Shown: positions 34,670 to 43,896, counted from the stretch's first letter. The stretch: 64,000 nucleotides of DNA from Clostridium_AD sp050717545 (GCF_050717545.1 NZ_JBOITN010000031.1:62001-126000); one strand, 5' to 3'. Made by a program: numbers and translations. Notes: generated by a model not told the origin, from the sequence alone.

Positions 34670-37312
34670 ATGGAAGAAAATAATAATATAGATAAGAATT
34701 ATGATCCTAAAGAGTTTGAGGAAAGACTTTACGCTTGGTGGGAAGAAAAAGGATTTTTCACTCCAACAATTGATAAAGATAAAAAACCATTTACAATAGT
34801 AATGCCACCACCAAACATTACAGGAAAATTGCATTTAGGTCATGCGCTTGATAATACTCTTCAAGATATTTTAATAAGAACTAAAAGAATGCAAGGATAT
34901 AATACATTGTGGCTTCCAGGGGAAGACCATGCTAGTATTGCGACAGAAGTAAAAGTAGAAAATGAGCTTTTAAAGCAAGGACTTAAGAAAAAAGAAATGG
35001 GAAGAGAAGCTTTCCTTGAAAAAGTTTGGGATTGGACTAATGAATATAGAGAAAAAATAAGAGGACAAATAAGGAAAATGGGATGTTCTGTTGATTTCAC
35101 TCGTGAAAGCTTTACCATGGATGAAAACTTAGATCATGCAGTAAAAGAGGTTTTCGTTAAGTTATATAATGAGGGACTAATATACCAAGGTAACAGGATA
35201 ACAAATTGGTGTCCAAAATGCATGACAGCAATTTCAGATGCTGAAATTGAGTTTGAAGAACAAGCGGGATACTTCTGGCATATAAAATATCCAATAGTAG
35301 GCACGGATGAGTTTTTAGAAATAGCTACTACAAGGCCAGAAACTATGCTTGGTGATACGGCAGTTGCTGTAAATCCTAAAGATCCACGGTATGCACATTT
35401 AGTAGGAAAGAAAATAATGCTGCCTCTAGTAAATAGAGAAATACCAATAGTTGCTGATGATTATGTAGATATAGAGTTTGGAACAGGGGCAGTTAAAATT
35501 ACTCCAGCACATGATCCCAATGATTATCAAATAGGAAAGAGACACAATCTTCCTGAGATAGTAGTTTTGAATGAAAATGCAGCTATATGTGAAGGGTATG
35601 GAAAATATTCAGGTCTTGACAGATATGAAGCAAGAAATGTCATGATAGAAGATCTAGATAAGGGAGGACTACTTGTTAAGATAAAGGATCATGCTCACAA
35701 TGTAGGTACTCATGATAGATGTAAAACAACTGTAGAACCAATGCTATCAAAACAATGGTATGTAAAAATGAAATCTCTTGCAAAACCAGCTATAGATGCT
35801 GTAAGAGACAAGAAAACTAAATTTGTTCCAGAGAGGTTTGATAAGACATACTTTAATTGGATGGAAAATATTCAAGATTGGTGTATATCAAGGCAATTAT
35901 GGTGGGGACATAGAATTCCAGTATGGTACTGCGCTGATTGCGGCGAAATGATAGTTAAGGTTACTGATCCAACAAATTGCACTAAATGTAATAGTACAAA
36001 TATTACTCAAGATAAAGATGTACTTGATACTTGGTTTAGCTCAGCACTATGGCCTTTCTCAACGCTTGGTTGGCCTAGTAATACAGAGGATTTAAAACAG
36101 TTTTATCCAACGAGTGTTTTAGTAACTGGATATGATATTATATTCTTCTGGGTTGCAAGAATGATTTTTTCAGGGCTTTATAATTTAGGGGAAGTACCAT
36201 TTGAAACAGTAGTTATGCACGGAATGGTTAGAGATGAACAAGGTAGAAAAATGTCTAAGTCACTAGGAAATGGCATTGATCCATTAGATGTAATAGATCA
36301 ATATGGCGCAGATGCATTAAGATTTTCACTAGCAACAGGAAATTCTCCAGGAAGTGATATAAGGTTCTATGAGTCAAGGGTTGAAGCTGCTAGAAACTTT
36401 GCCAATAAAATTTGGAATGCTTCTAGGTTTGTTATGATGAACTACAATGAAGAATTAATGGCCAAATATAAAGATAGCAAAAACTACACTGCTGCTGACA
36501 AGTGGATATTATCAAGAATGAATACTGTAGTGCAGGAAGTTACTGAAAATATTGAAAAATATGAAATAGGAATAGCGCTTCAAAAGACTCATGACTTTAT
36601 GTGGACAGAATTCTGTGATTGGTATATTGAACTTGTTAAACCAGTATTGTACGCAGAAGATGGTGAAGCTAAAGGTGTTGCATTAAATGTATTAAATAAG
36701 GTATTAAAAACTGGACTTAAATTACTTCATCCTGTTATGCCATTTATAACAGAAGAAATTTATATGCATTTGGATAATGAGTATGAATCTATAACCATTG
36801 CTAAATGGCCAGAATATGACGATTCACTTAAAGATGAAAAAGCACAGGAAAATATGAACTATATTATAGAAGCGATAAAAGACGTAAGAAATGCAAGAGC
36901 CGATATGAATGTAGCACCTTCTAGAAAAGCTAAAGTATTTATATATGCAACAAAAGCAAAAGAAGCATTTGAAGAAGGTATGGTTTACTTCCAAAAGCTT
37001 GCATTTGCTAGTGAGGTTAAATTTTTAGCATCTAAAGATGAAGCGCCAGAAAATGTAGTCACAGTAGTTACTATTGGCGCTGAGGTTTATATGCCACTTC
37101 TTGAACTGGTAGATCTAGAAGTAGAACTTGAGAGATTAAATAGAGAAAAATGTAAATTGAAAAAAGAAATAGAGCGAGTAGAAAAGAAACTTTGCAATGA
37201 AAAATTTACAGCTAAAGCTCCAGTAGAAGTGGTTGAAGAAGAAAAAGCTAAAGGCACTAAATATAAAGAAATGTATAATTCAGTAATTCAAAGTATAGAA
37301 AATTTGAAATAG
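34670..37312 (+). CDS. valS: Valyl-tRNA synthetase
   Basis: Charges tRNA-Val. 880 aa, class I. Signature motifs: PPPNITGKLHLGHALDNTLQD (HIGH-type, about 45), WLPGEDHASIATE (ValS-typical), the editing domain (about 190-340, ATTRPETMLGDTAVAVNP and GTGAVKITPAHDPND), KMSKSLGNGIDP (KMSKS, about 525), an anticodon-binding helical domain and a C-terminal coiled coil (LVDLEVELERLNREKCKLKK) that contacts the tRNA. A strong GGAGGAG precedes the ATG. It is regulated by the upstream T-box. A terminator separates it from folC. Confidence 0.98.
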   Translation: MEENNNIDKNYDPKEFEERLYAWWEEKGFFTPTIDKDKKPFTIVMPPPNITGKLHLGHALDNTLQDILIRTKRMQGYNTLWLPGEDHASIATEVKVENELLKQGLKKKEMGREAFLEKVWDWTNEYREKIRGQIRKMGCSVDFTRESFTMDENLDHAVKEVFVKLYNEGLIYQGNRITNWCPKCMTAISDAEIEFEEQAGYFWHIKYPIVGTDEFLEIATTRPETMLGDTAVAVNPKDPRYAHLVGKKIMLPLVNREIPIVADDYVDIEFGTGAVKITPAHDPNDYQIGKRHNLPEIVVLNENAAICEGYGKYSGLDRYEARNVMIEDLDKGGLLVKIKDHAHNVGTHDRCKTTVEPMLSKQWYVKMKSLAKPAIDAVRDKKTKFVPERFDKTYFNWMENIQDWCISRQLWWGHRIPVWYCADCGEMIVKVTDPTNCTKCNSTNITQDKDVLDTWFSSALWPFSTLGWPSNTEDLKQFYPTSVLVTGYDIIFFWVARMIFSGLYNLGEVPFETVVMHGMVRDEQGRKMSKSLGNGIDPLDVIDQYGADALRFSLATGNSPGSDIRFYESRVEAARNFANKIWNASRFVMMNYNEELMAKYKDSKNYTAADKWILSRMNTVVQEVTENIEKYEIGIALQKTHDFMWTEFCDWYIELVKPVLYAEDGEAKGVALNVLNKVLKTGLKLLHPVMPFITEEIYMHLDNEYESITIAKWPEYDDSLKDEKAQENMNYIIEAIKDVRNARADMNVAPSRKAKVFIYATKAKEAFEEGMVYFQKLAFASEVKFLASKDEAPENVVTVVTIGAEVYMPLLELVDLEVELERLNREKCKLKKEIERVEKKLCNEKFTAKAPVEVVEEEKAKGTKYKEMYNSVIQSIENLK

Positions 37313-37334
37313 GGGATGCATAATAAATAGAATT

Positions 37335-37374
37335 AGTGAGTCACCTATGTTTAAAAAGACATAGGTGACTCACT
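37335..37374 (+). terminator. Terminator between valS and folC
   Basis: 16-bp perfect stem AGTGAGTCACCTATGT / ACATAGGTGACTCACT, 8-nt loop, T-rich tail. Confidence 0.9.
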
Positions 37375-37406
37375 TGTTTATTTTGATTTTGAAAGGAAGT
37401 ATAACC

Positions 37407-38759
37407 ATGAATTATGATGAGGCTATAGCATATATAAAAGATACAGCAAAGTTTGGTAGCAAACTTGGACTTAAGAGAACCGAGATGATATTAGAACTTT
37501 TAGGAAATCCACATAAAAAATTAAAATCTATACATATTGCAGGGACTAATGGTAAAGGGTCGACTACATCTATGATTACTACAATTTTGGTAGAGGGTGG
37601 ATATAAAGTAGGTGCGTATACATCTCCATTTATAGAGGTGTTTGAAGAGAGGATGCAAATTGATAATAAGAATATTTCTAAAGATGATTTAAGTGATATT
37701 ATAACCCGAGTTTCCAAAGTAGTAGAAAAGGTAGTGGAACTAGGGTACGGAAATCCAACAGAATTTGAAATAATAACTTGCGCGGGATTTTTATATTTTT
37801 ATAAAAATAATGTAGACTTTGCTGTGGTTGAAGTAGGAATTGGGGGAAGGCTTGACTCAACCAATGTAATAACGCCTATTTTAAGTGTTATTACATCTAT
37901 AAGCCTAGACCACACAATAATACTAGGGGATACTATAGATAAAATAGCTTATGAAAAGGCAGGCATTATTAAAACTGGAGTTCCAGTAGTTATGTTTCCA
38001 CAAAGGAATGAAAGTGAAGAAGTAATAGAAAAAATATGTACAGAAAAAAAATGCAAACTAATAAAAGTATCTCGTGATTCAGCTGTATATTTAGGTAAAG
38101 AAAATATATGTAATATTGAAAGCGATTCGATAAAAGCACAGACATATTCTTGTGATAAATTCATAACTCAAAAAATGAATGTTAAAACTTTAAATAATGA
38201 ATATATTATTGATTTGTCGCTTTTAGGTAGTCATCAATTATTAAATTGTTCTGTAGCATTGCATGCTGTAGAGGAACTTATATCGCAAGGAGTGACAGTT
38301 AGCAAAGAAGACATAATAGTTGCACTTAAGAGGGTAAAGTGGCCAGCAAGACTTGAGGTGATGAATAAAAGGCCTTTGGTTGTTATAGATGGAGCTCACA
38401 ACATAGACGGGATAGAAAAACTTACGTTGAGTATTGATATGTATTTTACTTATAATAAAATAATATTGATTTTAGGAATCCTTGCTGATAAACAAGTAGA
38501 GGAAATGATAAAAACTATAGTTCCAAAAGCTAGCAGAGTAATTACAGTTACTCCGCATAGCGAGCGTGCAGAGCTTTGCCAGCAGTTAAAAGTCCAAGTG
38601 GAAAAGTATACTACCAGTTGCGAGGCAATTGAGGATTATGAACTAGCTTATAAAAAAGCTTTGAGTTATTGTGAAGAGGGCGACTTATTATTAGTGTCTG
38701 GATCTTTATATATGGTGGGAGATATGAGAAAAATAATACGTAAGGTACATTGTAATTAG
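37407..38759 (+). CDS. folC: Folylpolyglutamate / dihydrofolate synthase
   Basis: Mur-ligase-like enzyme that joins glutamate to (dihydro)folate. 450 aa. ATP-binding loop HIAGTNGKGSTTSMI (about 45), the folate-binding YTSPFIEVFEERMQI, DFAVVEVGIGGRLDSTNV, SLDHTIILGDTIDKIAYEKAGI and the C-terminal WPARLEVMNKRPLVVIDGAHN are all present. The ATG at 37407 follows AAGGAAG; the longer frame from 37365 would begin inside the terminator. valS-folC adjacency is common in Firmicutes. Confidence 0.96.
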   Translation: MNYDEAIAYIKDTAKFGSKLGLKRTEMILELLGNPHKKLKSIHIAGTNGKGSTTSMITTILVEGGYKVGAYTSPFIEVFEERMQIDNKNISKDDLSDIITRVSKVVEKVVELGYGNPTEFEIITCAGFLYFYKNNVDFAVVEVGIGGRLDSTNVITPILSVITSISLDHTIILGDTIDKIAYEKAGIIKTGVPVVMFPQRNESEEVIEKICTEKKCKLIKVSRDSAVYLGKENICNIESDSIKAQTYSCDKFITQKMNVKTLNNEYIIDLSLLGSHQLLNCSVALHAVEELISQGVTVSKEDIIVALKRVKWPARLEVMNKRPLVVIDGAHNIDGIEKLTLSIDMYFTYNKIILILGILADKQVEEMIKTIVPKASRVITVTPHSERAELCQQLKVQVEKYTTSCEAIEDYELAYKKALSYCEEGDLLLVSGSLYMVGDMRKIIRKVHCN

Positions 38760-38795
38760 TAATAATGAATTTCCAAGCTACGCAGAAGAAAGTAC

Positions 38796-38830
38796 AAACG
38801 GGATGCACCTATTATGGCTGCATCCCGTTT
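38796..38830. terminator. Bidirectional terminator after folC
   Basis: 12-bp perfect stem AAACGGGATGCA / TGCATCCCGTTT, 11-nt loop, T-run on the plus strand. Also serves the convergent TSCPD gene ending at 38837. Confidence 0.9.
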
Positions 38831-38836
38831 GTTTTT

Positions 38837-39088
38837 TTATTTAGCATTAACAACTAATTTTTCAAGCGCCAATGCAAATTGATCAGGGCAAGAAGTACTT
38901 TTATTACCGCAGGTAATACCTTTAAGCTTTTTTATTGCAGCATTAACTTCCATTCCTTTAAGCAAAGTTGAAACTCCTAATGCATTTCCAGGACATCCAC
39001 CTATAAAAATAACTTCAGTTATTATATTGTCAACAATTTCAAAATTTATTTTATTTGCACATACACCTTTTGGTTCATAACTATACAT
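38837..39088 (-). CDS. TSCPD domain protein (TIGR03905 type)
   Basis: 83-aa small protein with the TSCPD signature near its C-terminus (GNKSTSCPDQFALALEKL) and cysteines in KGVCANKI, GGCPGNALG and ITCGNK that could bind a metal. TSCPD domains occur at the C-terminus of some ribonucleotide reductases; the stand-alone form has no known function. GGAGGAAT precedes the start. Single gene. Confidence 0.88.
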   Translation of the reverse strand: MYSYEPKGVCANKINFEIVDNIITEVIFIGGCPGNALGVSTLLKGMEVNAAIKKLKGITCGNKSTSCPDQFALALEKLVVNAK

Positions 39089-39237
39089 AATTTATTCCTC
39101 CATCCTTATGTAATTAAATAATTACAATAGATATTATATACTATTAAGTATATATTGTTCAAGGAATTAATTTTTATAAAAACATTGTGAGCATATTATT
39201 ACTATCTTCATATTATGGTTATGAGGAGGTGAGGAAT

Positions 39238-40119
39238 TTGAGAAAGTTATATGTATGTAGTACATCATCAGATTGCATATCAAAGGTTAATTTGGATTTG
39301 TTTGTAGAAGAAGAAAAAATATATTTGGATAAAAAAAATCTCAAAAGAATTGGTCCTCATGGAATATATGGTTATAAAAATAAGATATTGACAGCTAATA
39401 GTTATGGTAATAGTATTTCCATAATTGATATTAATAATTATGAATCTCAAAGTTACTTTACAGGTATGCACTGTAATGATTTATCGATTTATAATAACAA
39501 GGTCTATGTTATTTGTGGAGATTCTGATGACATAATAGTTTTTGATTTAGAAAAAAAAGATATTATAGAAGCAATTCCCTGTGGTAATTTACCACATAGT
39601 ATTTATATTTGCAAAAAAAAGAATCTTATTGTAGTAGCGAATATGAATAGTGATAGTATAACAATAATAGATTCTGAGCTAGGTGGTAATATTAAAAATA
39701 TTAAAGTAGGAGCATATCCTACTAAGGCAGTAATTACACCAGATGGAAATTATATTATAGTTTGTGAGTCGAATATAGGCATGGATAGCAGAGGAAGTAT
39801 TAGCATTATTTCATTAAAAAACTATAACGTAATACAGAAAATATCTGTTGGAAATTCACCTGTGGATATGTATTGTAATGAAAAATACTGTTATGTATCA
39901 AATTTTGGAGATGGTACAGTGAGTATGGTAGATATTAACAATTATAAGGAGATAAAAAAAATAGAGGTTGGAGGTATGCCTAGAGGAATACTTGAGGATG
40001 AAAAATATTTGTACGTAGGTGATAATTATAACAATATGCTACTAAGAATTGATAAAATAAACGAAACTAAAAAAGCCATATCTATTGGCTCGGAGCCAAC
40101 GGGAATGACTTTTCTATAG
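39238..40119 (+). CDS. YVTN/YncE-like beta-propeller protein
   Basis: 293-aa protein made of about seven short beta-propeller repeats of the YVTN type, for example NSISIIDINNYE, DDIIVFDLEKKD, DSITIIDSELGGNIKNIKVGAYPTKAVITPDG, GSISIISLKNYNVIQKISVGNSPVDM, and GTVSMVDINNYKEIKKIEVGGMPRGI. No signal peptide is seen. Such propellers are binding scaffolds; no enzymatic role can be given. TTG 39238 lies 8 nt after AGGAGGTGAGG; the ATG further upstream (39187) has no such site. The gene's stop codon is part of the palindrome array that follows. Confidence 0.8.
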   Translation: MRKLYVCSTSSDCISKVNLDLFVEEEKIYLDKKNLKRIGPHGIYGYKNKILTANSYGNSISIIDINNYESQSYFTGMHCNDLSIYNNKVYVICGDSDDIIVFDLEKKDIIEAIPCGNLPHSIYICKKKNLIVVANMNSDSITIIDSELGGNIKNIKVGAYPTKAVITPDGNYIIVCESNIGMDSRGSISIISLKNYNVIQKISVGNSPVDMYCNEKYCYVSNFGDGTVSMVDINNYKEIKKIEVGGMPRGILEDEKYLYVGDNYNNMLLRIDKINETKKAISIGSEPTGMTFL

Positions 40120-40228
40120 GAAGATTAATAGCTTCCTATAGAAAAGTAATAGCTTCCATAGGAAGACTAAGCTTCCATAGGAAGACTAAGCTTCCATAGG
40201 AAGATTAAGCTTCCATAGGAAGATTAGT
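40114..40228. repeat. Tandem array of palindromic 19-bp units between convergent genes
   Basis: First a 10-bp perfect inverted repeat CTATAGGAAG / CTTCCTATAG (40114-40123, 40132-40141), then four 19-bp units CTTCCATAGGAAGACTAAG starting at 40153, 40172, 40191 and 40210. The third and fourth units have ATT for ACT, and the fourth ends differently. Each unit is itself a CTTCC/GGAAG palindrome. The array includes the stop codons of both convergent genes. Units are head to tail without spacers, so it is not a CRISPR. Confidence 0.9.
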
Positions 40229-40751
40229 CATCTATAAGAAAATTTATTATCTTAGCATAAAGCTCTGAAGGTTTATTTCTCCACTTTGCACATAAATTTC
40301 GTGCTTGTTTGTTTGAAGTTACACTAAGTTTAATGTCAATAAGAGTGAAACTGTCCTCAGAAGCGGTTAGGTTAACTAGATAATTGTTATTGTTTTCTAT
40401 TGTGTAATCAGCACTAACCGTTAGCTCTTTTTTTATATTTTCAATATGGGTTTTTAAATAATCATCAATAAGTTGTAACTTGCTATCAGAAATTCTAGCT
40501 TTAAATAATGATAGTACATTGTCACCCTTTTGAGTAATGACTAATCTATGTTTACCTTTTTGCTCAGTACGCTTAAGCAAGTTTGAGTTAATGAGCTCTG
40601 TAATATATTGTTGCAAAGTAAAATAATTTATAAAATTATTTTCTAATATTATTTGTGTTATTTGGATATTAGATATTGGAAGTTTTATTTTATAAAATAT
40701 ATAAAGTAAAAGAAGCTTGTTTTCAGCTAAGTCTAAAGCATCTTCAAACAT
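40224..40751 (-). CDS. DUF4364 family protein
   Basis: 175-aa protein with the family N-terminus MFEDALDLAENKLLLLYIFYKIKLPISNIQITQIIL, a winged-helix-like segment (NYFTLQQYITELINSNLLKR... TQKGDNVLSLF) and a C-terminal beta-rich part. The wing and the tandem helices suggest a DNA-binding or transcription-linked role, but the family is uncharacterised. ATG 40751 follows GAGGAGG; the longer frame reaching 40880 would start inside the dispersed repeat and lacks a ribosome binding site. Confidence 0.85.
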   Translation of the reverse strand: MFEDALDLAENKLLLLYIFYKIKLPISNIQITQIILENNFINYFTLQQYITELINSNLLKRTEQKGKHRLVITQKGDNVLSLFKARISDSKLQLIDDYLKTHIENIKKELTVSADYTIENNNNYLVNLTASEDSFTLIDIKLSVTSNKQARNLCAKWRNKPSELYAKIINFLIDD

Positions 40752-40876
40752 ATAGTATCCTCCTCGTGGGGAACTTAGTTCAAAACGATAATGAACTGGT
40801 CCGTTTAATGTAAAATTAACTATACACATTATAACATAAAAAGCATTGAATTTAATTGGTGCTTTTAATTTTAACC

Positions 40877-40904
40877 ACATTTCAGCTCCGTAGGAGATGA
40901 TTTA
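40877..40904 (+). repeat. Dispersed 28-bp repeat, copy 3
   Basis: ACATTTCAGCTCCG then TAGGAGATGATTTA, one base different from copy 2. It lies about 125 bp upstream of the DUF4364 start and 143 bp upstream of the deacetylase gene, i.e. between divergent genes. Confidence 0.8.
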
Positions 40905-41046
40905 ATATGATTTAAGGATTAATTTATTAGAATAGTTTACATAAATTATACTAATAAATTACTTTTATAAATTTAATATATACATATATAGTTGTTTTTA
41001 GAATATAAATTTAAAGTATAAATGTATAAGGAGGACCTAATAAGGA

Positions 41047-41796
41047 ATGAGTTACATAAAAAAGAATTTGATAATGTTTTGTGTTGCTTTTATTGGAATT
41101 TCAACGATAATAGGTGTTTATAATTGGAAGACTAAGGGGACTTTTACAGGGAATCAACGTAAATTACCAATTTACTCAGTTGATACTAAAGAGAAGAAAA
41201 TCGCAATTTCATTTGATGCAAGCTGGGGTGATGATAGAACACAGGAAATATTAAATACATTAGATAAATATAATGCTAAAGCAACATTTTTTGTAGTGGG
41301 AGCATGGATAGACCAATACCCAGATATGCTAAAAAAGATAAGTGAAAAAGGTCATGAAATAGGAAATCATTCAAATAAACACCCGATAATGACTACAATA
41401 TCCCCAGGGAAAATGCTTGAAGAAATATCAGCTACAGATGCTAAGATAATGTCCATAACGGGAAAGGGAACAACACTTTTTAGATGTCCTTCTGGAGAAT
41501 ATAATAATTCGGTAATTGAAACAGTGGAATCTACGAATCATTATTGTATTCAATGGGATGCAGATAGTATTGATTGGAAAGAAGAAGGTGCAGATATTGA
41601 ATATAATAGAATAATTAAAAAGACGAGACCTGGGTCTATCCTTTTATTTCATAATGATGCAAAATATACTCCTGAAAATTTGGTTAAAATATTAGAGAAT
41701 TTTAAAGCTCAGGGTTACAAATTTCTAACAGTATCAGACCTTATATACAAAAATAACTATTATATAGATGAATCAGGAAAACAAATACAAAAATAA
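41047..41796 (+). CDS. Polysaccharide deacetylase family protein, PdaB-like
   Basis: 249-aa NodB-fold protein with one N-terminal membrane anchor (about 8-25, LIMFCVAFIGISTIIGVY). Catalytic motifs: motif 1 ISFDASWGDD (Asp pair), motif 2 HSNKHP (H-x3-H metal ligands), motif 3 LFRCPSGEYN, motif 4 IDWKEEGAD and motif 5 ILLFHND. Membrane-anchored members such as PdaB act on spore cortex or wall glycans during sporulation. A direct spore role is inferred. GGAGG lies before the ATG. Confidence 0.9.
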   Translation: MSYIKKNLIMFCVAFIGISTIIGVYNWKTKGTFTGNQRKLPIYSVDTKEKKIAISFDASWGDDRTQEILNTLDKYNAKATFFVVGAWIDQYPDMLKKISEKGHEIGNHSNKHPIMTTISPGKMLEEISATDAKIMSITGKGTTLFRCPSGEYNNSVIETVESTNHYCIQWDADSIDWKEEGADIEYNRIIKKTRPGSILLFHNDAKYTPENLVKILENFKAQGYKFLTVSDLIYKNNYYIDESGKQIQK

Positions 41797-41992
41797 AAAT
41801 AAAATGTATTGAAATTTAATAGCCATATGTATTATAATGGGAATAGAAAAGGAACAATTTTGGAAAAATAGGAAAATTAGTACAATGATTACAAATAAAA
41901 AAATCTCTTAATATTAGGAATATTACATCAGAAAAATGAATACTTATAATCTAAGGAAAGTTTATTAAAAAAACTAAGGGGAAAGAGGGATT

Positions 41993-42688
41993 ATGATGGA
42001 TAATGTTATGTTGAATAACAAGATTTATTTAGAAGGAAAAGTAGCATCTGAACTGAAATTTAGTCATGAAATGTATGGGGAAGGGTTTTATGTATTTGAT
42101 TTTGAAGTGTGGAGACTTAGCGAAACCACAGATATTTTAACTATAACAATTTCTGAGAGACTAATTGCAGGCATGGATATTAAAACAGGAAATGAATTTA
42201 TAGTTGAAGGACAACTTAGATCTTATAATAAATTTGTTGAGGGATCTAATAGATTAATATTAACAGTATTCGCTAGAGATATTAAAATTTGTGAAGAACG
42301 CAGCAAAAATCCAAACCAAATATTTTTAGATGGCTATATTTGCAAAAGCCCAGTATATAGAACAACTCCATTTGGAAGAGAGATTGCGGACATGCTTTTA
42401 GCCGTTAACAGATTGTATAACAAATCTGATTATATACCTACAATTGCTTGGGGGCGAAATTCTAGATTTTGTAAAAGTCTCGAAGTAGGAGATAATATAA
42501 GGATTTGGGGAAGACTCCAGAGCAGAGAATATCAAAAGAAATTATCAGAAGATGAAGTTATAAAAAAAGTGGCATACGAAGTGTCTATATCTAAAATGGA
42601 AAGAGTAACAAAAGATGGTGAAAACATAGTAGACCCAGAAACAACCCCAGATGAAGATCAAGACTTTCAAGCACTAGACGTTATATAG
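41993..42688 (+). CDS. Single-stranded DNA-binding protein-like with two OB folds
   Basis: 231-aa protein. Two copies of an SSB-like OB domain are visible: about 5-100 (NKIYLEGKVASELKFSHEMYG...FYVFDFEVWRLSE...DILTITISERL) and about 105-205 (NQIFLDGYICKSPVYRTTPFGREIADMLLAVNR...DYIPTIAWGRNSRF...LEVGDNIRIWGRLQSREY). The C-terminus is acidic (DPETTPDEDQDFQALDVI) like SSB tails but without the DDDIPF ending. Likely an auxiliary ssDNA binder; the housekeeping Ssb is expected elsewhere. Its stop codon is overlapped by the AGCATATATTACG repeat. Confidence 0.85.
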   Translation: MMDNVMLNNKIYLEGKVASELKFSHEMYGEGFYVFDFEVWRLSETTDILTITISERLIAGMDIKTGNEFIVEGQLRSYNKFVEGSNRLILTVFARDIKICEERSKNPNQIFLDGYICKSPVYRTTPFGREIADMLLAVNRLYNKSDYIPTIAWGRNSRFCKSLEVGDNIRIWGRLQSREYQKKLSEDEVIKKVAYEVSISKMERVTKDGENIVDPETTPDEDQDFQALDVI

Positions 42689-42798
42689 CATATATTACGT
42701 GAAATACGTTTAAGCCAGCTTTAGCTGAAACAAAACGGCATACATCACCGTAAATTTTTTTAAAAAGATTAGTTGGTTGAAAAGAGCATATATTACGT
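42687..42798. repeat. Two direct copies of the AGCATATATTACGT repeat
   Basis: AGCATATATTACGT at 42687-42700 and 42785-42798, each followed by AAATAC-type and AGCTTTAG words (GAAATACGTTTAAGCCAGCTTTAG; AAAATACATTCAAACAAGC). The same word forms an inverted pair at 11360-11442. They lie between the SSB-like gene and dapH. Confidence 0.75.
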
Positions 42799-42857
42799 AA
42801 AATACATTCAAACAAGCTTTAGTAATTCAAAATAATTTTATTGAAGAATGCGTTAAG

Positions 42858-42895
42858 AAAAGTACATGTTTGAGCGTTAGCGAGTTTGTACTTTT
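42858..42895. terminator. Hairpin between SSB-like gene and dapH
   Basis: AAAAGTACA / TGTACTTTT with a GAGCGTTAGCGAG centre, T-run on the right. Probably terminates the plus-strand gene. Confidence 0.6.
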
Positions 42896-42977
42896 TAGCA
42901 TTTTTAATTAAAATTATTTTAGAATTACTTAGCGAAGTGAGATGAATTTGTAGTAATATAGGCTCTTTTCTCTTAAA

Positions 42978-43688
42978 CTATTTTCTTAAATCATCAAGCA
43001 ATTTAGTTTTTTCTTTAGTGTTATCATCTACATTTTTTATTATTTTTGCTGGTGCTCCTGCAACTACAACATTTTCAGGAACGTCATTTACAACAACAGA
43101 TCCAGCTGCAACTACTGAGTTTTTACCGATTTTTACTCCTTCTAAAATTACAGCGTTTGCTCCAATTAGAACATTATCTCCAATTTCACAAGGACTTTTG
43201 CTTGGTGGCTCAAGTACGCCAGCTACTACGGCGCCTGCTCCTAAATGAACTCTTTTACCTAGCTTACCTCTTGCTCCTACAACAGCATTCATATCTACCA
43301 TAGTTTCATCACCAATTTCAGCACCTATATTTATTACAGCACCCATCATTATAACGGCATTTTTACCTATGGTAACCTTATCGCGTATAATTGCACCTGG
43401 TTCAATTCTTGCATCAATATTTTTCATATCAATTAGAGGGATAGCAGAATTTCTTCTGTCAAGTTCAAGTCTAAATTTCTTAATTTTGCCTTTGTATTTT
43501 TCTAAGAAATCTGATACCTCATCACTTTCTCCAAAAAGCATACAGAAATTACCTTCACCAAAATGGTCTATATTACCAAACTGGCATTGTGATAAATCTC
43601 CATCAATATAAAGTTTAATTGGTGTAGCTTTTTTTGATTCTTTTATGTACCTTGCAATTTCATAAGCGTCTGTTAAATCGTAGTTCAT
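42978..43688 (-). CDS. dapH: Tetrahydrodipicolinate N-acetyltransferase
   Basis: Acetylates 2,3,4,5-tetrahydrodipicolinate in the acetylase branch of diaminopimelate/lysine synthesis (also annotated dapD). 236 aa. The N-terminal 80 residues are alpha/beta (FGNIDHFGEGNFCMLFGESDEV) and the C-terminal part is a left-handed beta helix of hexapeptide repeats (AVIMMGAVINIGAEIGDETMVDMNAV, HLGAGAVVAGVLEPPSKSPC, IGANAVILEGVKIGKNSVVAAGSVV). The rest of the pathway is close: aminotransferase at 43897, dapB and dapA at 45-47 kb. GAGAGGAG-type site before the start. Confidence 0.95.
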   Translation of the reverse strand: MNYDLTDAYEIARYIKESKKATPIKLYIDGDLSQCQFGNIDHFGEGNFCMLFGESDEVSDFLEKYKGKIKKFRLELDRRNSAIPLIDMKNIDARIEPGAIIRDKVTIGKNAVIMMGAVINIGAEIGDETMVDMNAVVGARGKLGKRVHLGAGAVVAGVLEPPSKSPCEIGDNVLIGANAVILEGVKIGKNSVVAAGSVVVNDVPENVVVAGAPAKIIKNVDDNTKEKTKLLDDLRK

Positions 43689-43896
43689 AATTCGTCTCCT
43701 CTCGTATTATAAGTATTAATCCAAATTCTTGTTTTTATGCATTTATTTTCAAGTAAACTATAAATAATTTTCTTCAAACAAAAACATTATCATTATTAAA
43801 AAAAATAAATAAAATTACTGATTTTTATTATATTATATAGTAAAATACTTATAATGCAAAGACTTGAAAAGTAAAAACACTTGAAAGGATGATTTT

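Noticed and set aside
40114..40228. CRISPR-like array
   Set aside because: The 19-bp units are directly adjacent with no spacers and no cas genes are near.
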